Part shown: positions 10,690-21,327 of the stretch, in pieces
Position numbering within the stretch: position 1 is the stretch's first letter
Layout: each line of letters opens with the position of its first letter
Assembly (NCBI GenBank): GCA_036244855.1
Contig: BQKZ01001432.1
Location: forward strand, 32,613-96,612
Direction: 5' to 3'
Source: Temnopleurus reevesii
Taxonomy: Eukaryota; Echinodermata; Echinoidea; Temnopleuroida; Temnopleuridae
Length of the DNA stretch: 64,000 nucleotides
Position numbers and translations under genes: made by a program
Notes under the pieces: generated by a model
Databases searched by the model: none
Seen by the model: the letters and a program-made list of their open reading frames with translations, nothing else
Told to the model about the DNA's origin: nothing

Positions 10690-13606
10690 CTAGAGATAGG
10701 AAGGATATGAGAAAATATAATAAAGATGTTACTTTGTTTCATTATTAATGTGTGCACAGGCCACGAGTGGATGTTATATGCAACTTCGCCGCCCATGCAT
10801 GTCCATGCGCGATCGCGATGAATAGCGTGTACAAGCGGAGATTGAATAGAATTCCTAGGAGGCAGTTGTAATGAACAATTGCGCTGATTGGTGAATAGAT
10901 TAGTGACGCCGTCAAATTCTGGTGAAAAGTGATCGAATTATTAGGTATTCTCGGCACGATTTATGCAATATGATTTAAAGGATGTGCATAAAAAATATAT
11001 CCAGGAATATCTTTCATCAGTTATCTAAGCACATCATACATCATATCTAACTGGATACAAGTTCTTAATAACTTATAGGCCATTTTATGCATCAATGTAA
11101 GATTTATTTTCATCAGGTACATAAGTAGACTGTGCAAATCAATGTAGTGAAGCGAGACAACGGCAAACAACATGTCGTCATTGATTAAAATTTATTTATT
11201 TATTAAAACATATTTAAACCGGATAACAAGATCAATTATATACAAGGTAAAAATTGGTTTTCATCTTGGTCCTGGAACAAAACAAATGCACATTTCCAAC
11301 CCCCTGCATTGTTATCGTCCTGGGAGGGGGCGGACAAATAATATTTATTGTTTTTTTTATTTGTATAGTAACGAGAGAATATTCGACATTTAGTTATCTG
11401 TATTTATGCTATATGTATATTAAGCCCTCGATTGAAGCCTGGTTGATTTTGCTCAAGCTGTTGTCTTTAAAAATATCTATAAGGCAATTTTTGGTAAAAG
11501 ATGGCGCCTCTGATTTTTGACTGCAGTGTGAGCTGCAGTAAAAAAAATATCACAATAATATAATTTTTCAGTAGCAAATTTTAGTAGAGCATGTTCATAG
11601 CTTGTATGAATAAAATCGACTGAGAAATGGCCCAAATATCGCGATACAAATATAAACCATCTTTGAGAGTTCCGACATTACTGTCCTACCTTTGGACGTA
11701 AAGATTGTTAAAAAATATACTTTCCCATCGATTATATCGGTATGTAGAAAGCAGACAGAGACATAAAGGGACAAATCATTATATGTATTTGTTATAGAAC
11801 ATATACATTTCCTATACTATGATATAAGACTTACATTTCTCAGCCATTTGTATGTTCATCGGGGAATGGGGCATGGACCTGGAGATTCTATTACAGATCC
11901 ATAAATCTCTGATCTAAACCTTTGATGGTCACCATCATCTTTCCAGTTCCTAAAACAGCAATCCAGCTGCACTAATTCTCACCTGTATCACCGTGTGTAC
12001 CACACCACCTGCATTCCCATCCGTTGGCTGCAGGTCACCAAAGCCTATGGTCGTCATCACCTGAATGGCCAGATAATGGCAATCCCAGTAGCTCCAGTCT
12101 TGCTCGAAGTAGTACCCTAGACTTGACGGTGTCATCAGCAGCAGATAGGCCAGTACGATGTTCAAGAATATCATCGCCGTCGAGGAGAAGTGAGGCACGT
12201 GAGGCACGATGGTGTCCAGTTTCTTGACGAACTTGGCTCGGTAATGACCCAGACCTTTCATAATTTTGCCCACAGTCAACACGATGGTTCCCGTCAGGGA
12301 TATACCGATGATAGCGTAGAGAACGCAGAAGACCTGACCCGGCTTCGTACGGGGAGAAGTGAAGCCGAAACCTGCATTGGATTTTGAAAGAAAAACTGCA
12401 TTACCGGTTGAGTTATCGGTATGTCACTAACAGGAAGTGACACTACTTAAGGCCAGTGGAAATCAAATGCTTAGGTATTGTTTGAATGATCCAATACAGT
12501 ATCTTGTCACTGCTGAGAATCTAATAGTGAGGTTTAAACCTCTTTATATGATGCTTGAAATTCTACTGACACGTCCAATAAAGTTTCATGGTGGTCATAA
12601 TGATAATTATTGGAAATTCATGATGATATAACTTTATGTTTTTTCCTAGCTTGGATGATTATTTGCTTACTCGTGGTTTGTAGGATCAAATAGCAAATGA
12701 ATGTCGGATTAAAATTGGTATCTACTCTTATTGATGATTATCAACAAAAGGTTTTACTAACAAATATAAGATATTGTCGGAAACAAACCAAACATTCAAC
12801 CTTCAAACTGGAACATGAAATTGTTTAAATTTCCCCGAATTTTGTCTAGAGAAATAATGACTTCCGTTGATAGCATTTTGAAGCCTTCGGATGTAGCATT
12901 CAGATGTTTCCTCTTCTGCTCGTCATTATCTACAAGATTTTTAACTGATTAGAATAAATTTGCACGAGCTAACCCCCCCCCCCCCAAAAAAAAAACAAAC
13001 AAACACAGAATATGTCTTCAACTGTCTCTATGGTCGATATACGTAAGCTTGTCCTAACCTATAAATCCCGTTAATAGAACAATGTTCAAGCTTCTACCCA
13101 CCTATAGTCGTCACTACAGTAGTAGCAAAGGTCATAGACGGTTTCAAAGACCACAGTTCGGAAAACAAAGTCTCCTCTCCTGCAGAATGATCAGTCATAT
13201 TATCGGTGAAAAAATGGCGCCATCGTATGGCGTATCCTCCTTCACCTATCGCCTTCGTCACGATGTTCATCAGCTCGTCAACATCGTCTGCGTTCACACA
13301 GTCGTTTAATGAAGCAAATCTTACGAGTGCGGCGTCGAAATCAACGGCGGCCTGGACGGCGCTCGGACGCTCTAAAGTGCGGAAAACGAGCGCCCCGAAG
13401 AACATGTAGGAGAGTAAGACAAGAAGCATAATGAAGCAGGTCCTCCATCTTTTCATCGGAGAGAGAGATGTCTGCAGCTCATCTTCTTCTTCATCTCTTG
13501 TCTGCTCTCCTTCCTCGTCATCATTTACCTCTTCTATTTCCTCATCATTGCCTTCTGGTACGTCAGCACCGTAATTTCGAACATGATCTTCTTTAATAGT
13601 CTTCAT
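10405..13606 (-). CDS. two-pore-domain (K2P) potassium channel
   Basis: This encodes a plasma-membrane leak potassium channel subunit; K2P subunits dimerise so that four pore loops form one filter. Three coding exons (13606-13102, 12371-11983, 10689-10405) join in phase to give 392 residues, a normal K2P length. The visible order is: acidic cytosolic N-terminus (residues 15-45, many Asp/Glu), M1 at 57-78, an extracellular cap with Cys103 (K2Ps often carry an inter-subunit cysteine in this loop), P1 filter TTIGFG (G169 is split by intron 1), M2 at about 181-203, M3 at 234-249, P2 filter TTIGFGD (278-280 GFG), and M4 opening exon 3 (VAQFTYFFFCIG). Both filters are GFG; many K2Ps have GYG in P1. 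The subfamily (TWIK, TREK, TASK and so on) cannot be fixed by eye. An AATAAA overlaps the stop codon, though the true 3' end may be further left. Confidence 0.92.
11983..12371 (-). CDS. K2P channel exon 2 (P1 filter to P2 filter)
   Basis: The acceptor CCAATGCAG precedes GTTTCGGC, and joining it to exon 1 gives TTIGFGFTSPRTKPGQVF. The donor is ATACAG|GTGAGA, phase 0. It carries M2, M3 and the P2 filter. Confidence 0.92.
12973..12995 (+). repeat. poly-C/poly-A junction
   Basis: Thirteen C followed directly by ten A, within K2P intron 1. One of several such directional homopolymer junctions in the window. Confidence 0.9.
13102..13606 (-). CDS. K2P channel exon 1 (N-terminus, M1, cap, start of P1)
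   Basis: The start ATG at 13606-13604 is the first in the open frame. The donor ATAG|GTGGGT splits the first filter glycine codon after one base. Confidence 0.88.
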
Positions 13607-14157
13607 TGATTCGGCTCACTTAAAGAATAAATCTGATTGTTACTTTGAAAGTGAGAAGTACATCACCAAGACCAAGAGAAGTAAAGAGTATGAGAACGGT
13701 TAATACAGTGTGCGATATATTTTTTCTTGCATCAAATTAACTCTTTATTATTTCTTAATTATTGGGAAATATACTGGTATGTTACAATTAATGAACAAAG
13801 CATTACTATGGACAATTTGTTTTCCCCTCCAACCAAGATATCTACTGGTATGTTGATATTTCCACCATGGGTCATCGTTTTATGTGTAATTTATATACGA
13901 GACATCTTTTTTTTGCAATGAGCCACAACTCTGAACCAATCAAACTGTGAAATTGTGAAAACTGTGTTTTCTTTAAAGTTGCATCCAAAATGCTTTGCAT
14001 CCGTTTTGTAAGAAAAGAATTTGTGTGCAAACGATTTTTTTATTTTTTATTTATTTTTTTTTTTTTGGGGGGGGGTCACTTCTCCTGAGTTGTCGTCAAT
14101 GACGATGCACGGCGACATTGTTGTTTTGTTTGTTTGAAAAAAGCTGTATTATGTAAT

Positions 14158-14262
14158 GCCCCAGTCACATAGGGCCCCGGAAGCAACACGATTCAACGCG
14201 ACTCTTTGTTCAGAGGCAGATAACTGTGAATTAATACGGGGTCCAATGTGACCGGGGCTTTA
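14158..14262. mobile_element. palindromic element, family P1, internal deletion
   Basis: The left arm is complete (GCCCCAGTCACATAGGGCCCCGGAAGC). The right arm has lost its inner half, jumping from GAATTAATA straight to CGGGGTCCAATGTGACCGGGGC. Confidence 0.82.
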
Positions 14263-14885
14263 ATGAGTTCACGAAAAACTGATTCAAACTTTTTCAATCC
14301 CCATTTCATAAACGGTTCCAAATGTTCATTTCCAAGCATTTGATATGATTCCGATATAAAATAAAAACTCCTGTTTATAAAAAAAAATATGAATGTTTTA
14401 AATATCATTTCTGAGTTGTTACTCCTTTTAGAATGGTTGACCACATTTTTGCTATTTGTACTTCTCCAAGTTGTGACGTATTCGAGGACAACACCGGTGA
14501 ATGCACTTTGGAGAAAAATACAGAACAAACGTGCATTACTTAAAAATTACCTGAGGCCCCAAATAATAATTTTCAACTTCCATTCAAGCATTGACAATAG
14601 CCTTGTGAATACATGATAAATTTCCCCCTCTTATTCTGTGGAGAAATTTCGAAAAGGAGTCGTCCCTGTTAAGGAAATGAACAAGAAAGCTAGTGTGAAG
14701 GCTTGAATGAAGTTGCTAAATTTGCCCAATTCCTCTGTCCCTTCTGCTCAAAGTACAAAATATCAGGGTCTGGAGCAGGATCGTTGAACCAAATTATATT
14801 GTTCTATTTGGGGGTAGCAAAATATTCTGACTTTTACTGCAGCTTAGATTTACATCTTGTCTGTAACAATCCTGTACATACCATA

Positions 14886-15019
14886 AAGCCCCAGTCACAT
14901 AGATGCCCGGAAGCAACACGAGTGAACGCGACTTTTTGTACAATTCACATCTAAGTGCCTCCGAATAAAAAGTCGTGTTCAATCGTGTTCAATCGGGGCT
15001 TCTATGTGACTGAGGCATA
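14886..15019. mobile_element. palindromic element, family P1
   Basis: Full-length copy. The left arm is AAGCCCCAGTCACATAGATGCC and the right arm ends GGGGCTTCTATGTGACTGAGGC. It is oriented as the other copies, with about 60-bp arms. Confidence 0.85.
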
Positions 15020-15094
15020 AGGAAAAGGCTGTTTGGAACAGCTGAACCAATAGGCCGTTATCAATAGATTCACGCTTATGTACGTTTCATGCCA

Positions 15095-15845
15095 ATGACC
15101 GCAGTTATGTGGTATTCCTTAAATCGGCTAGTAACAATTGACATAAAAGACTTGGAATCAAGTTTGCACCATTATGTCGGGTCGTCAAGAGCAGACTTTG
15201 TGTATAAACTTCGCATAACCGTCTGTTATCTTGGGAGGACGGGCAAGCACCTTTTATATTTGAATGCACTAACAAACCCGCATTCAAGTCAACAGAACGC
15301 TTATTTCACTTCCTAAAGAAACTCGATTAAGCTGTTTCAAATAGCTGCATTCATAGTTTTTTTTCCTTCTATAAATTAACGTGATTTGACCATTCTGAGA
15401 TGTAACCTCCTGTGGATCTGAAAAGGCGGGTTTACTTATATATTCAAATTTGTGTGATTTTCTTGCCACTGAACGTAGTTACGTGGTATTCCTTAAATCG
15501 TTTGATAACAATAAGACTACAATACTATGAATCCAGTTTGCTTACATTACTTGTTGCTATGTCGGGCAAGCCTCGGGCAAGCTTTAGTGTTGTCAAGAAC
15601 AACCTTTGTGCTAAAGGTATGTATAAAAATTTGCATCTATTAGTAAACCTGTCTATTGACCGTTTTTTATCAAGGATTCAAATCAGTCATCAAATGTTTT
15701 TTCTTTCTTCACTCCGTTTTAATAGGAAATGAACTACGATAAAACTTGGGATTCAGTTTGCATACATTGTTTGTTGCTATGTCAGGCTTCCTAAGCCGCT
15801 GCCAAGTCTTTTATGTTGCCAAGAACTTCATTTGTAAAAAAGAGA
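15095..15845 (+). repeat. three related repeat copies in direct order
   Basis: Segments at about 15100-15245, 15473-15625 and 15730-15840 share the order GTGGTATTCCTTAAATCG, then a run with AATC(C/A)AGTTTGC, then TGCTATGTCGGGCAAGC or a variant. Related sequence occurs in inverse at about 7530-7605 and 44620-44870. This is a dispersed family with a local cluster. Confidence 0.65.
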
Positions 15846-15858
15846 AAATGCATCAAAT

Positions 15859-16219
15859 CTATTGATTTGTTTGGAACTTGTTGGGATCACTTCCATTTAC
15901 ACACAGCTCGGGATGGTCCTGCGCAGCTTTGACGCGGTGGAGGTTATAAGGCACTACGGCGTGATAGGTGAAGAGTTTATGGATATCACATAGCCTTTTT
16001 GTGATCTTTGGTAAGTAACTCTCGAATCGTTGATCATTGTGCAGTTCCACACCGGCCTTTTTGAAGCAGATCCCGACAAATATGTCCTCGAGTCTGACGA
16101 GTTTCGTGGTTCGAGCCTCCTTGTAAACCATCTTGACCGCTACCGATGTCATCACGTAGGCGGGTCCGTTTAGGTAGGGTGGGTAAGTCGGGTCGGGGTA
16201 TTCACTCTTGGGAACGAAC
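15859..16219 (-). CDS. GT31 gene: last coding exon
   Basis: The acceptor AACTTGTAG is followed by GTTCGTTCCC and completes Trp303. It encodes the acceptor-side loop and the LEDIFVG motif, and ends FQTNQ followed by TAG. Confidence 0.9.
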
Positions 16220-16245
16220 CTACAAGTTATTAGAGTGTAGAGAAT

Positions 16246-16285
<40 letters not shown>

Positions 16286-18204
16286 GGTGGGGGAGGGGGG
16301 GGGTGTGATTGGTTACAAGGCGTGTATGATTCAAATTTGAATATTTACACCAACATGAAAACAAATAGATAAAGGGAAACTGATCCAGGACTGACCTACA
16401 CAGGAACCCTCCCCAAATGCAGAGATGCCAACTGTTGTGAATATACATTAGGTCAAACTGAAAAAAAATGGAATAATGCAACAGCTCAATAAAGGTGAGA
16501 GCAAACATAACAACTATCATGTTCTCAGGAATACACTGGTAAACCTAGAATTCATACAGAAATAAACTTATAGACTGCTGGCAACTTGGCATCTCTGCAA
16601 ATGTGACAGCTCCGATGACCTTGATTCACGGCTCATGCCACAACCCTATTGAAGAGTGGTACATACTTAATCTAAAAATCTGGCGATTAAAAAAATATTC
16701 GATATGGCCCCTATCTTATGCTGATATCATAAAGTGACTACTGTGACGAAAATATGCACAACCGTGGTGATTTCAATGGTGCCCCCCCCCCCCAGATTCA
16801 ACAACCATAGGGCCTGACATGCTTTTAGTTTCGCCCAGTTGGTCCCTTTCCATCCACTCCCCGTCTGTATTTATGGCCATAGCCTTGCAGTCTGCTCGAC
16901 AGTCTCGACTCTTTGGTCGAGTCGCCGATCGTTTAGCTTTATGTTCTTGTATCTCTTTTCCCAATGTATCGTTTGACTAGCCCGATTAAAAATTTAAAGA
17001 CTGTGTCTGCACCAGCAAAATTTTAATTTTATCAAATGCAGAAAAATATGACAAACAAATCAAAATGAATTTGAAGTAAATCGGCAGACTTAAAGAAACC
17101 GACTGACTTAAAGAACAGTGGTTTTCATGCAAATTGTCAAATTTTGGTCACGTCATAATGACGTATGTCATGCATTTCTCTGTAAGTAATCTATTCTGCA
17201 GGTTTTTCTTTTACCACCCCCTATTTAAAAAAAAAACCTGTCTGATCGATGATTGGTTTAATTTCATTCATGCTAATCGGTACGTCTATACTTACCATTT
17301 CATGTACGGTAACCTTTCTGGTTTCGTTCCAACCCACTTCCTTCCGTATGCGCGTGGCGATTCCCCATTCCGCAGTCCTGCTAGATATTCCACCAGATTC
17401 GGAACATTAACATAGACATCGCAGTCGGTTTTCATGTAATATCTAAATGAGTTTCTGCAGTGAGTTGCTGCCCACTGTAGACCTATCAAAGTCTTGGCGG
17501 TGAGGTTGTTGTAGGTGTCCTCGAAGCTACCTTGTATGATGTCATCATAGTCTTCGGCTTCCCGCCTAATCAGATTATGCGTCTCATCGGAGGTCCCTGT
17601 TCCCAACAGATGCACGACGCGCACTTGACCTGAACGGACTTCCGGTACGTCTGCCCACGTTTGGCGTATTATCTTGCGCACTCTGATGTTGTTCACGTGC
17701 GAGGTCACCATGATCATGAGGAGGTCACGTGCCAAGGTAAATGACCTGGATGAAGGTCGGCATAACTTCTTTGGTGATATCAAAATATTAAATGTTTTAG
17801 GAAAATGTACATTCATTTGCTGGACGATTCTCTCTTTGAATTCGATTACCTCTTTCATCTGTTCATTTGTCCTTTTAGGCTGGAAACTTTCAACACTTTT
17901 ACTCGAGTTAGTGATATTCTGTACTGGTGTATATTTTCCATTTTGAAAAGCAGATTCAATTTCGTAGAGAGAAGTATTTAAATTTCTTTTCTCGATGGTT
18001 TTATTAGCAGATCCTTTGATTTCATTTGATTTATTTGATGAAAACGATGGCAATAATTTGAAAGACGAACGTGATCTTGATGGAGATGACTTCTTGAAGT
18101 AGTGTGAAAGGTACAGAACTTGTGTGGTGCATATGAAGATAGCATTGATGATAACACCTAACGCTAGGAAGTAAGATGAGTTGCATCTGCAAACCACGAG
18201 CATT
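15859..18204 (-). CDS. beta-1,3-galactosyltransferase-like protein (GT31)
   Basis: This is a predicted Golgi type II membrane glycosyltransferase that would move galactose or N-acetylglucosamine from UDP-sugar to a glycan in beta-1,3 linkage. Two coding exons (18203-17296 and 16219-15859) join through a split Trp codon into 422 residues. It has a short cytosolic tail, a signal anchor at about 11-32 (YFLALGVIINAIFI), a Ser-rich stem with several N-glycosylation sequons, and then the GT31 motifs: RKIIRQTW (176-183), YYMKTDCDVYVN with the metal-binding DCD at 260-262, YPDPTYPPYLNGPAYV after the junction, and LEDIFVG (346-352). The family usually shows DDD; here the middle residue is Cys, but both outer Asp of the DXD motif remain. 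The start is the first ATG one base after an acceptor (GTTTCAG|A), so a 5' non-coding exon is expected upstream. The donor/acceptor sugar specificity cannot be read from sequence alone. Confidence 0.93.
16247..16282. repeat. (GA)n microsatellite
   Basis: Uninterrupted GA dinucleotides just inside the GT31 intron, about 30 bp from the acceptor on the minus strand, where they read as a (TC)n polypyrimidine tract. Confidence 0.95.
16409..16605. mobile_element. TIR element, family P2 (GCAGAGATGCCAA ends)
   Basis: The left end CAAATGCAGAGATGCCAAC is matched in inverse by TTGGCATCTCTGCAAATG. The interior is AT-rich and non-coding. It lies in the GT31 intron. Similar ends recur at 44.86-45.24 kb and 53.79-54.0 kb. 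Confidence 0.75.
17296..18204 (-). CDS. GT31 gene: first coding exon (anchor, stem, most of catalytic domain)
   Basis: Opens at acceptor TTTGTTTCAG with ATG at 18203-18201. The donor AAATG|GTAAGT at 17295 ends the exon two bases into a Trp codon. The larger upstream frame would need translation through the intron and was not used. Confidence 0.9.
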
Positions 18205-18401
18205 CTGAAACAAAACAAAACGAGTTATTTTAGCATAGGTATATGTTTTATATGTCTCTAAAGTATTGACTTTATAGGCCCACGATGATTGAGATAAAAA
18301 TGAATCTGTAACGATGTTCAATTTATTGGTCATCATTAATTCTTCCGTATATTTTACAATATTTTTTGTGCAATCCTAAATTTTCTTGGTAGGGATCACC
18401 T

Positions 18402-18536
18402 TAAGCCCTGGTCACATAGGGCCCCGGAAGCAATACGATTAAACACGACTCTTTGTTCGCAGGCAGCCAACTGTGAACTGATAAAGAGTCGTGTTGAATC
18501 GTGTTACTTCCGGGGCCTTATGTGACCGGGGCCTAA
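18402..18536. mobile_element. palindromic element, family P1, intact
   Basis: The left arm begins TTAAGCCCTGGTCACATAGG and the right arm ends GGGGCCTTATGTGACCGGGGCC. The arms are about 60 bp and the loop about 12 bp (around CAGCCAACTGTG). One of the cleanest copies. Confidence 0.9.
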
Positions 18537-18617
18537 GGCCAATTGACCAAATGGGCCTTTGCTATCCTGTTTTTGCTAATAATAGCTAAGACTCTTACCC
18601 CTGGCACCTCGTTTCGT

Positions 18618-18786
18618 TGTCAATAGAGAGCTTTAGCATATTAGACGGTAGTGCCGATCACAACGTTAGCTCTAAGGTCCATTCAAGGAGTAGTGTTGTG
18701 TTGGTGCACCCTTCTGGAACGGACCTTAGAGATAACGTTGTGATCAGCCATACCGTCGTGTACATGCTAAAGGTCCCTATTGACAG
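18618..18786. mobile_element. palindromic element, separate family (~169 bp)
   Basis: Left arm: TTGTCAATAGAGAGCTTTAGC, then GATCACAACGTTAGCTCTAAGG. The right arm is the inverse: CCTTAGAGATAACGTTGTGATC, then GCTAAAGGTCCCTATTGACA. No coding potential. Confidence 0.85.
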
Positions 18787-18787
18787 A

Positions 18788-19095
18788 ACCTGGACGGTGT
18801 TTCACCAAATAGTTCTTAAAGTTACGAACGACTTTAAGAAAGACTGGATTATGTTAACGAGTGTAAAGCCCCGATCACATAGGCCCCGGAAGTAACACGA
18901 TTCAACAGGACTCTTTGTTAATTCACAGTTAACTGCCTCAGAATAAAGAGTCCTGTTGAATCGTGTTGCTTCCGGGGCCCTTTGTGACCGGGGCTTAATA
19001 CACAGAAGATTCCCGACCACTCTGCACAAGAACTGATACCAGTCGTGCGTAAAGTCGTTCTTAAACTCTTTTGTAACTCGGTGGAACACCTGGTC
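18788..19095. mobile_element. inverted-repeat element split by a P1 insertion
   Basis: The left arm at 18789-18847 (CCTGGACGGTGTTTCACC, AAAGTTACGAACGACTTTAAG, GACTGG) is matched in inverse at 19039-19094 (CCAGTCGTGCGTAAAGTCGTTC, GTAACTCGGTGGAACACCTGG). The P1 element at 18866-18997 lies between the arms, so P1 inserted later. Confidence 0.85.
18866..18997. mobile_element. palindromic element, family P1, nested
   Basis: An intact copy inside another inverted-repeat element. Starts AAGCCCCGATCACATAGGCC and ends GGGGCCCTTTGTGACCGGGGCTT. The arms are almost perfect. Confidence 0.9.
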
Positions 19096-19892
19096 AAGTA
19101 TTCCGGGCACCTCTGGTTCTGACAATAGTGCCATTGGGGTATTCTTTGTTTTTATTTGTCGAGTTTTTGCACTGTCAATCAATTCGCCGTCCTCTTGGAC
19201 CCTTCTTTGAAATTAAGACATCGATTCCCTTTTTCCCTTTTCCCTTTTTCACCAAGAAACTTTTTGAAGTGAAGAACCTTTTCATGTCATTGTCCAACCC
19301 GGGTGGTTCCCTCCTGCATCTGCCCTTGATTGAAAACGTACTATGTCATCAAACGAAATAAACACTATAAAAATCACGGTACATTTCGATCATGAATCAC
19401 GATGGACAATACCACACCCCAAAACTTAAAACAAATCTAATATCAAAACGTATCTTACCTGAAAATTTCTGATATATTAAAATCAATTAAATCTTATGAG
19501 GAAAACTAAGATAACTCATTTATAAAATAATTGTAAATTTATATTTCACTTCCTCTTCAAGCAGTGTCAAACAAAATGATGCGTTTAAAGAACCTGTGGT
19601 GATGTTAATGTGGTTACGAGAGAAACGGGAAAACTGGACCAGGAAAATTGAATGGAGGGATAACGAATCAAGTTACAGACAAACTAGAACATCGCGAGTT
19701 GGCGGTAAAATTAGATTATGATTGTTCAGTTGGAGATCATTTTCTGACTTGGCAAAAATTCATCAAAACCGTGGAACTCCAGCGTGCAAAATCTTTAAAG
19801 AAAATATAATCGTATTCTTTATTTAGCCTCTATTCCAACGAAAGGAAGTTTTTTTTTCAAATACAGCGAGCTCAACTAACTTTTGATAATGA

Positions 19893-19902
19893 GAATGATA
19901 AC

Positions 19903-19953
<51 letters not shown>

Positions 19954-20112
19954 AATAATGATAATAATAACAACAACACTAATGATAATGATAATAATAG
20001 TAATACATTATGTATTAATAATGACAATTACAATAATAATAATAATAATAATAATAATGATAAAAATATGGATAATAATAGCAACGATGATGATAATAAT
20101 GTTAATAATACA
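19893..20112 (+). repeat. (AAT)n/(GAT)n triplet microsatellite
   Basis: Long imperfect AAT tracts with GAT and AAC interruptions. The all-Ile/Met open frame over it is an artefact. Confidence 0.95.
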
Positions 20113-21303
20113 ATCATTATTCTCTTTATAATAAAATAATTTCCAAGCCTATTACTCTATTTAACCATGATTTAAATTCTATTCAATATTACTATTGTAT
20201 CTTTCATGTTGTTCGTATTGATATCCTTAAAAAGTATCAACTTTGGCTCTCTTTATATATTATTCTATTTTATTTCTACCTCCATGTTCATGTATTACAT
20301 TTCTTTATACTCTGAATAAATATAATCAGCAATATTTGGAATTAAAATAATTTCGCTATTGCCTCATAGATGGAATAAAAATTTGTTTATCGAGACTGAA
20401 TAAAGATAAGTAAATGGGTCGTGAATCAGACATAGACGTGGGTGTGTGTGTTATATGTGGGTGTTTATGTGCGACTGTGTATTTTAATGAACCCTGCTAA
20501 TGGCAATCTTTGTCTTTAGAATATGCTTTATAAAGATTTATATACTGTTTATGATCTATAAATCATATACATAATTGTATCTGATGTAAATTATGTGAAC
20601 TGTTCAGGAGAACCCTAATGTTTTAAGATATATCTGTATCATCAAATTTTTCTTTGTCTTCCCACAAAAATATATAGGAGGATATTTTACAGCGCGTCCC
20701 GATTTCCTATACTCCTAAACAGAAACCGCTAAACAGAAATACTCTCAACTACAGATAACTACTAAGATATTCTTTTCTTATCAATTACAATCAGGTCTAC
20801 TCGGATAAAGAATAAAAAATATTACAAGCTTCATCATTACAATATAATTATGTGCTGTTTTAGACGATTTATCTCCGTTCATAAGATCTTGTTCATATTT
20901 TCAAATCGTTTCCAACTACCAATTATTTTGTTTACGAAGGTTTTAGGATAAAGAATAAATGAAGTAATTGATTCCAAATTGAAATGCAAAACTTTCGTTC
21001 AATTATCTCTATTCTTGCTAAGAATAATATAGACATTCGATGGGTTATTTTGTTTATATTAGAGCATGGATAAATTCATATCATAACATTTGGCTCTATT
21101 GTTAATAATCTATGAAAAATAAATGGATTTCCTGCGCCCCAGATAAAATCGATGGAGTGAATAAAATAATGTACCATATTACAAAACTGCTACACCCTTT
21201 TTAAGTTACAAATGTTTTTGAATGAACATAGTATTTTAAACAACGTTCAACAATTTAGTGATTGATTGTTGCCAGAAATTGTGGATGCTTGCTTTGATTA
21301 TAT

Positions 21304-21327
21304 CAACAACAACAACAACAACAACAG
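21304..21327 (+). repeat. (CAA)n microsatellite
   Basis: Eight CAA units, followed by diverged GAT/AAT triplets. Confidence 0.9.

Larger units (their letters stand above)
13607..15858. other. intergenic stretch between the K2P gene and the galactosyltransferase gene
   Basis: No exon seen. The left end should hold the K2P promoter, but no TATA box or CpG island stands out. The rest contains a poly-T/poly-G junction (14054-14075), two P1 palindromic elements and a three-copy repeat at 15.1-15.85 kb. Confidence 0.6.

Noticed and set aside
19883..20131. 82-codon all-Ile/Met frame
   Set aside because: It is a triplet microsatellite.
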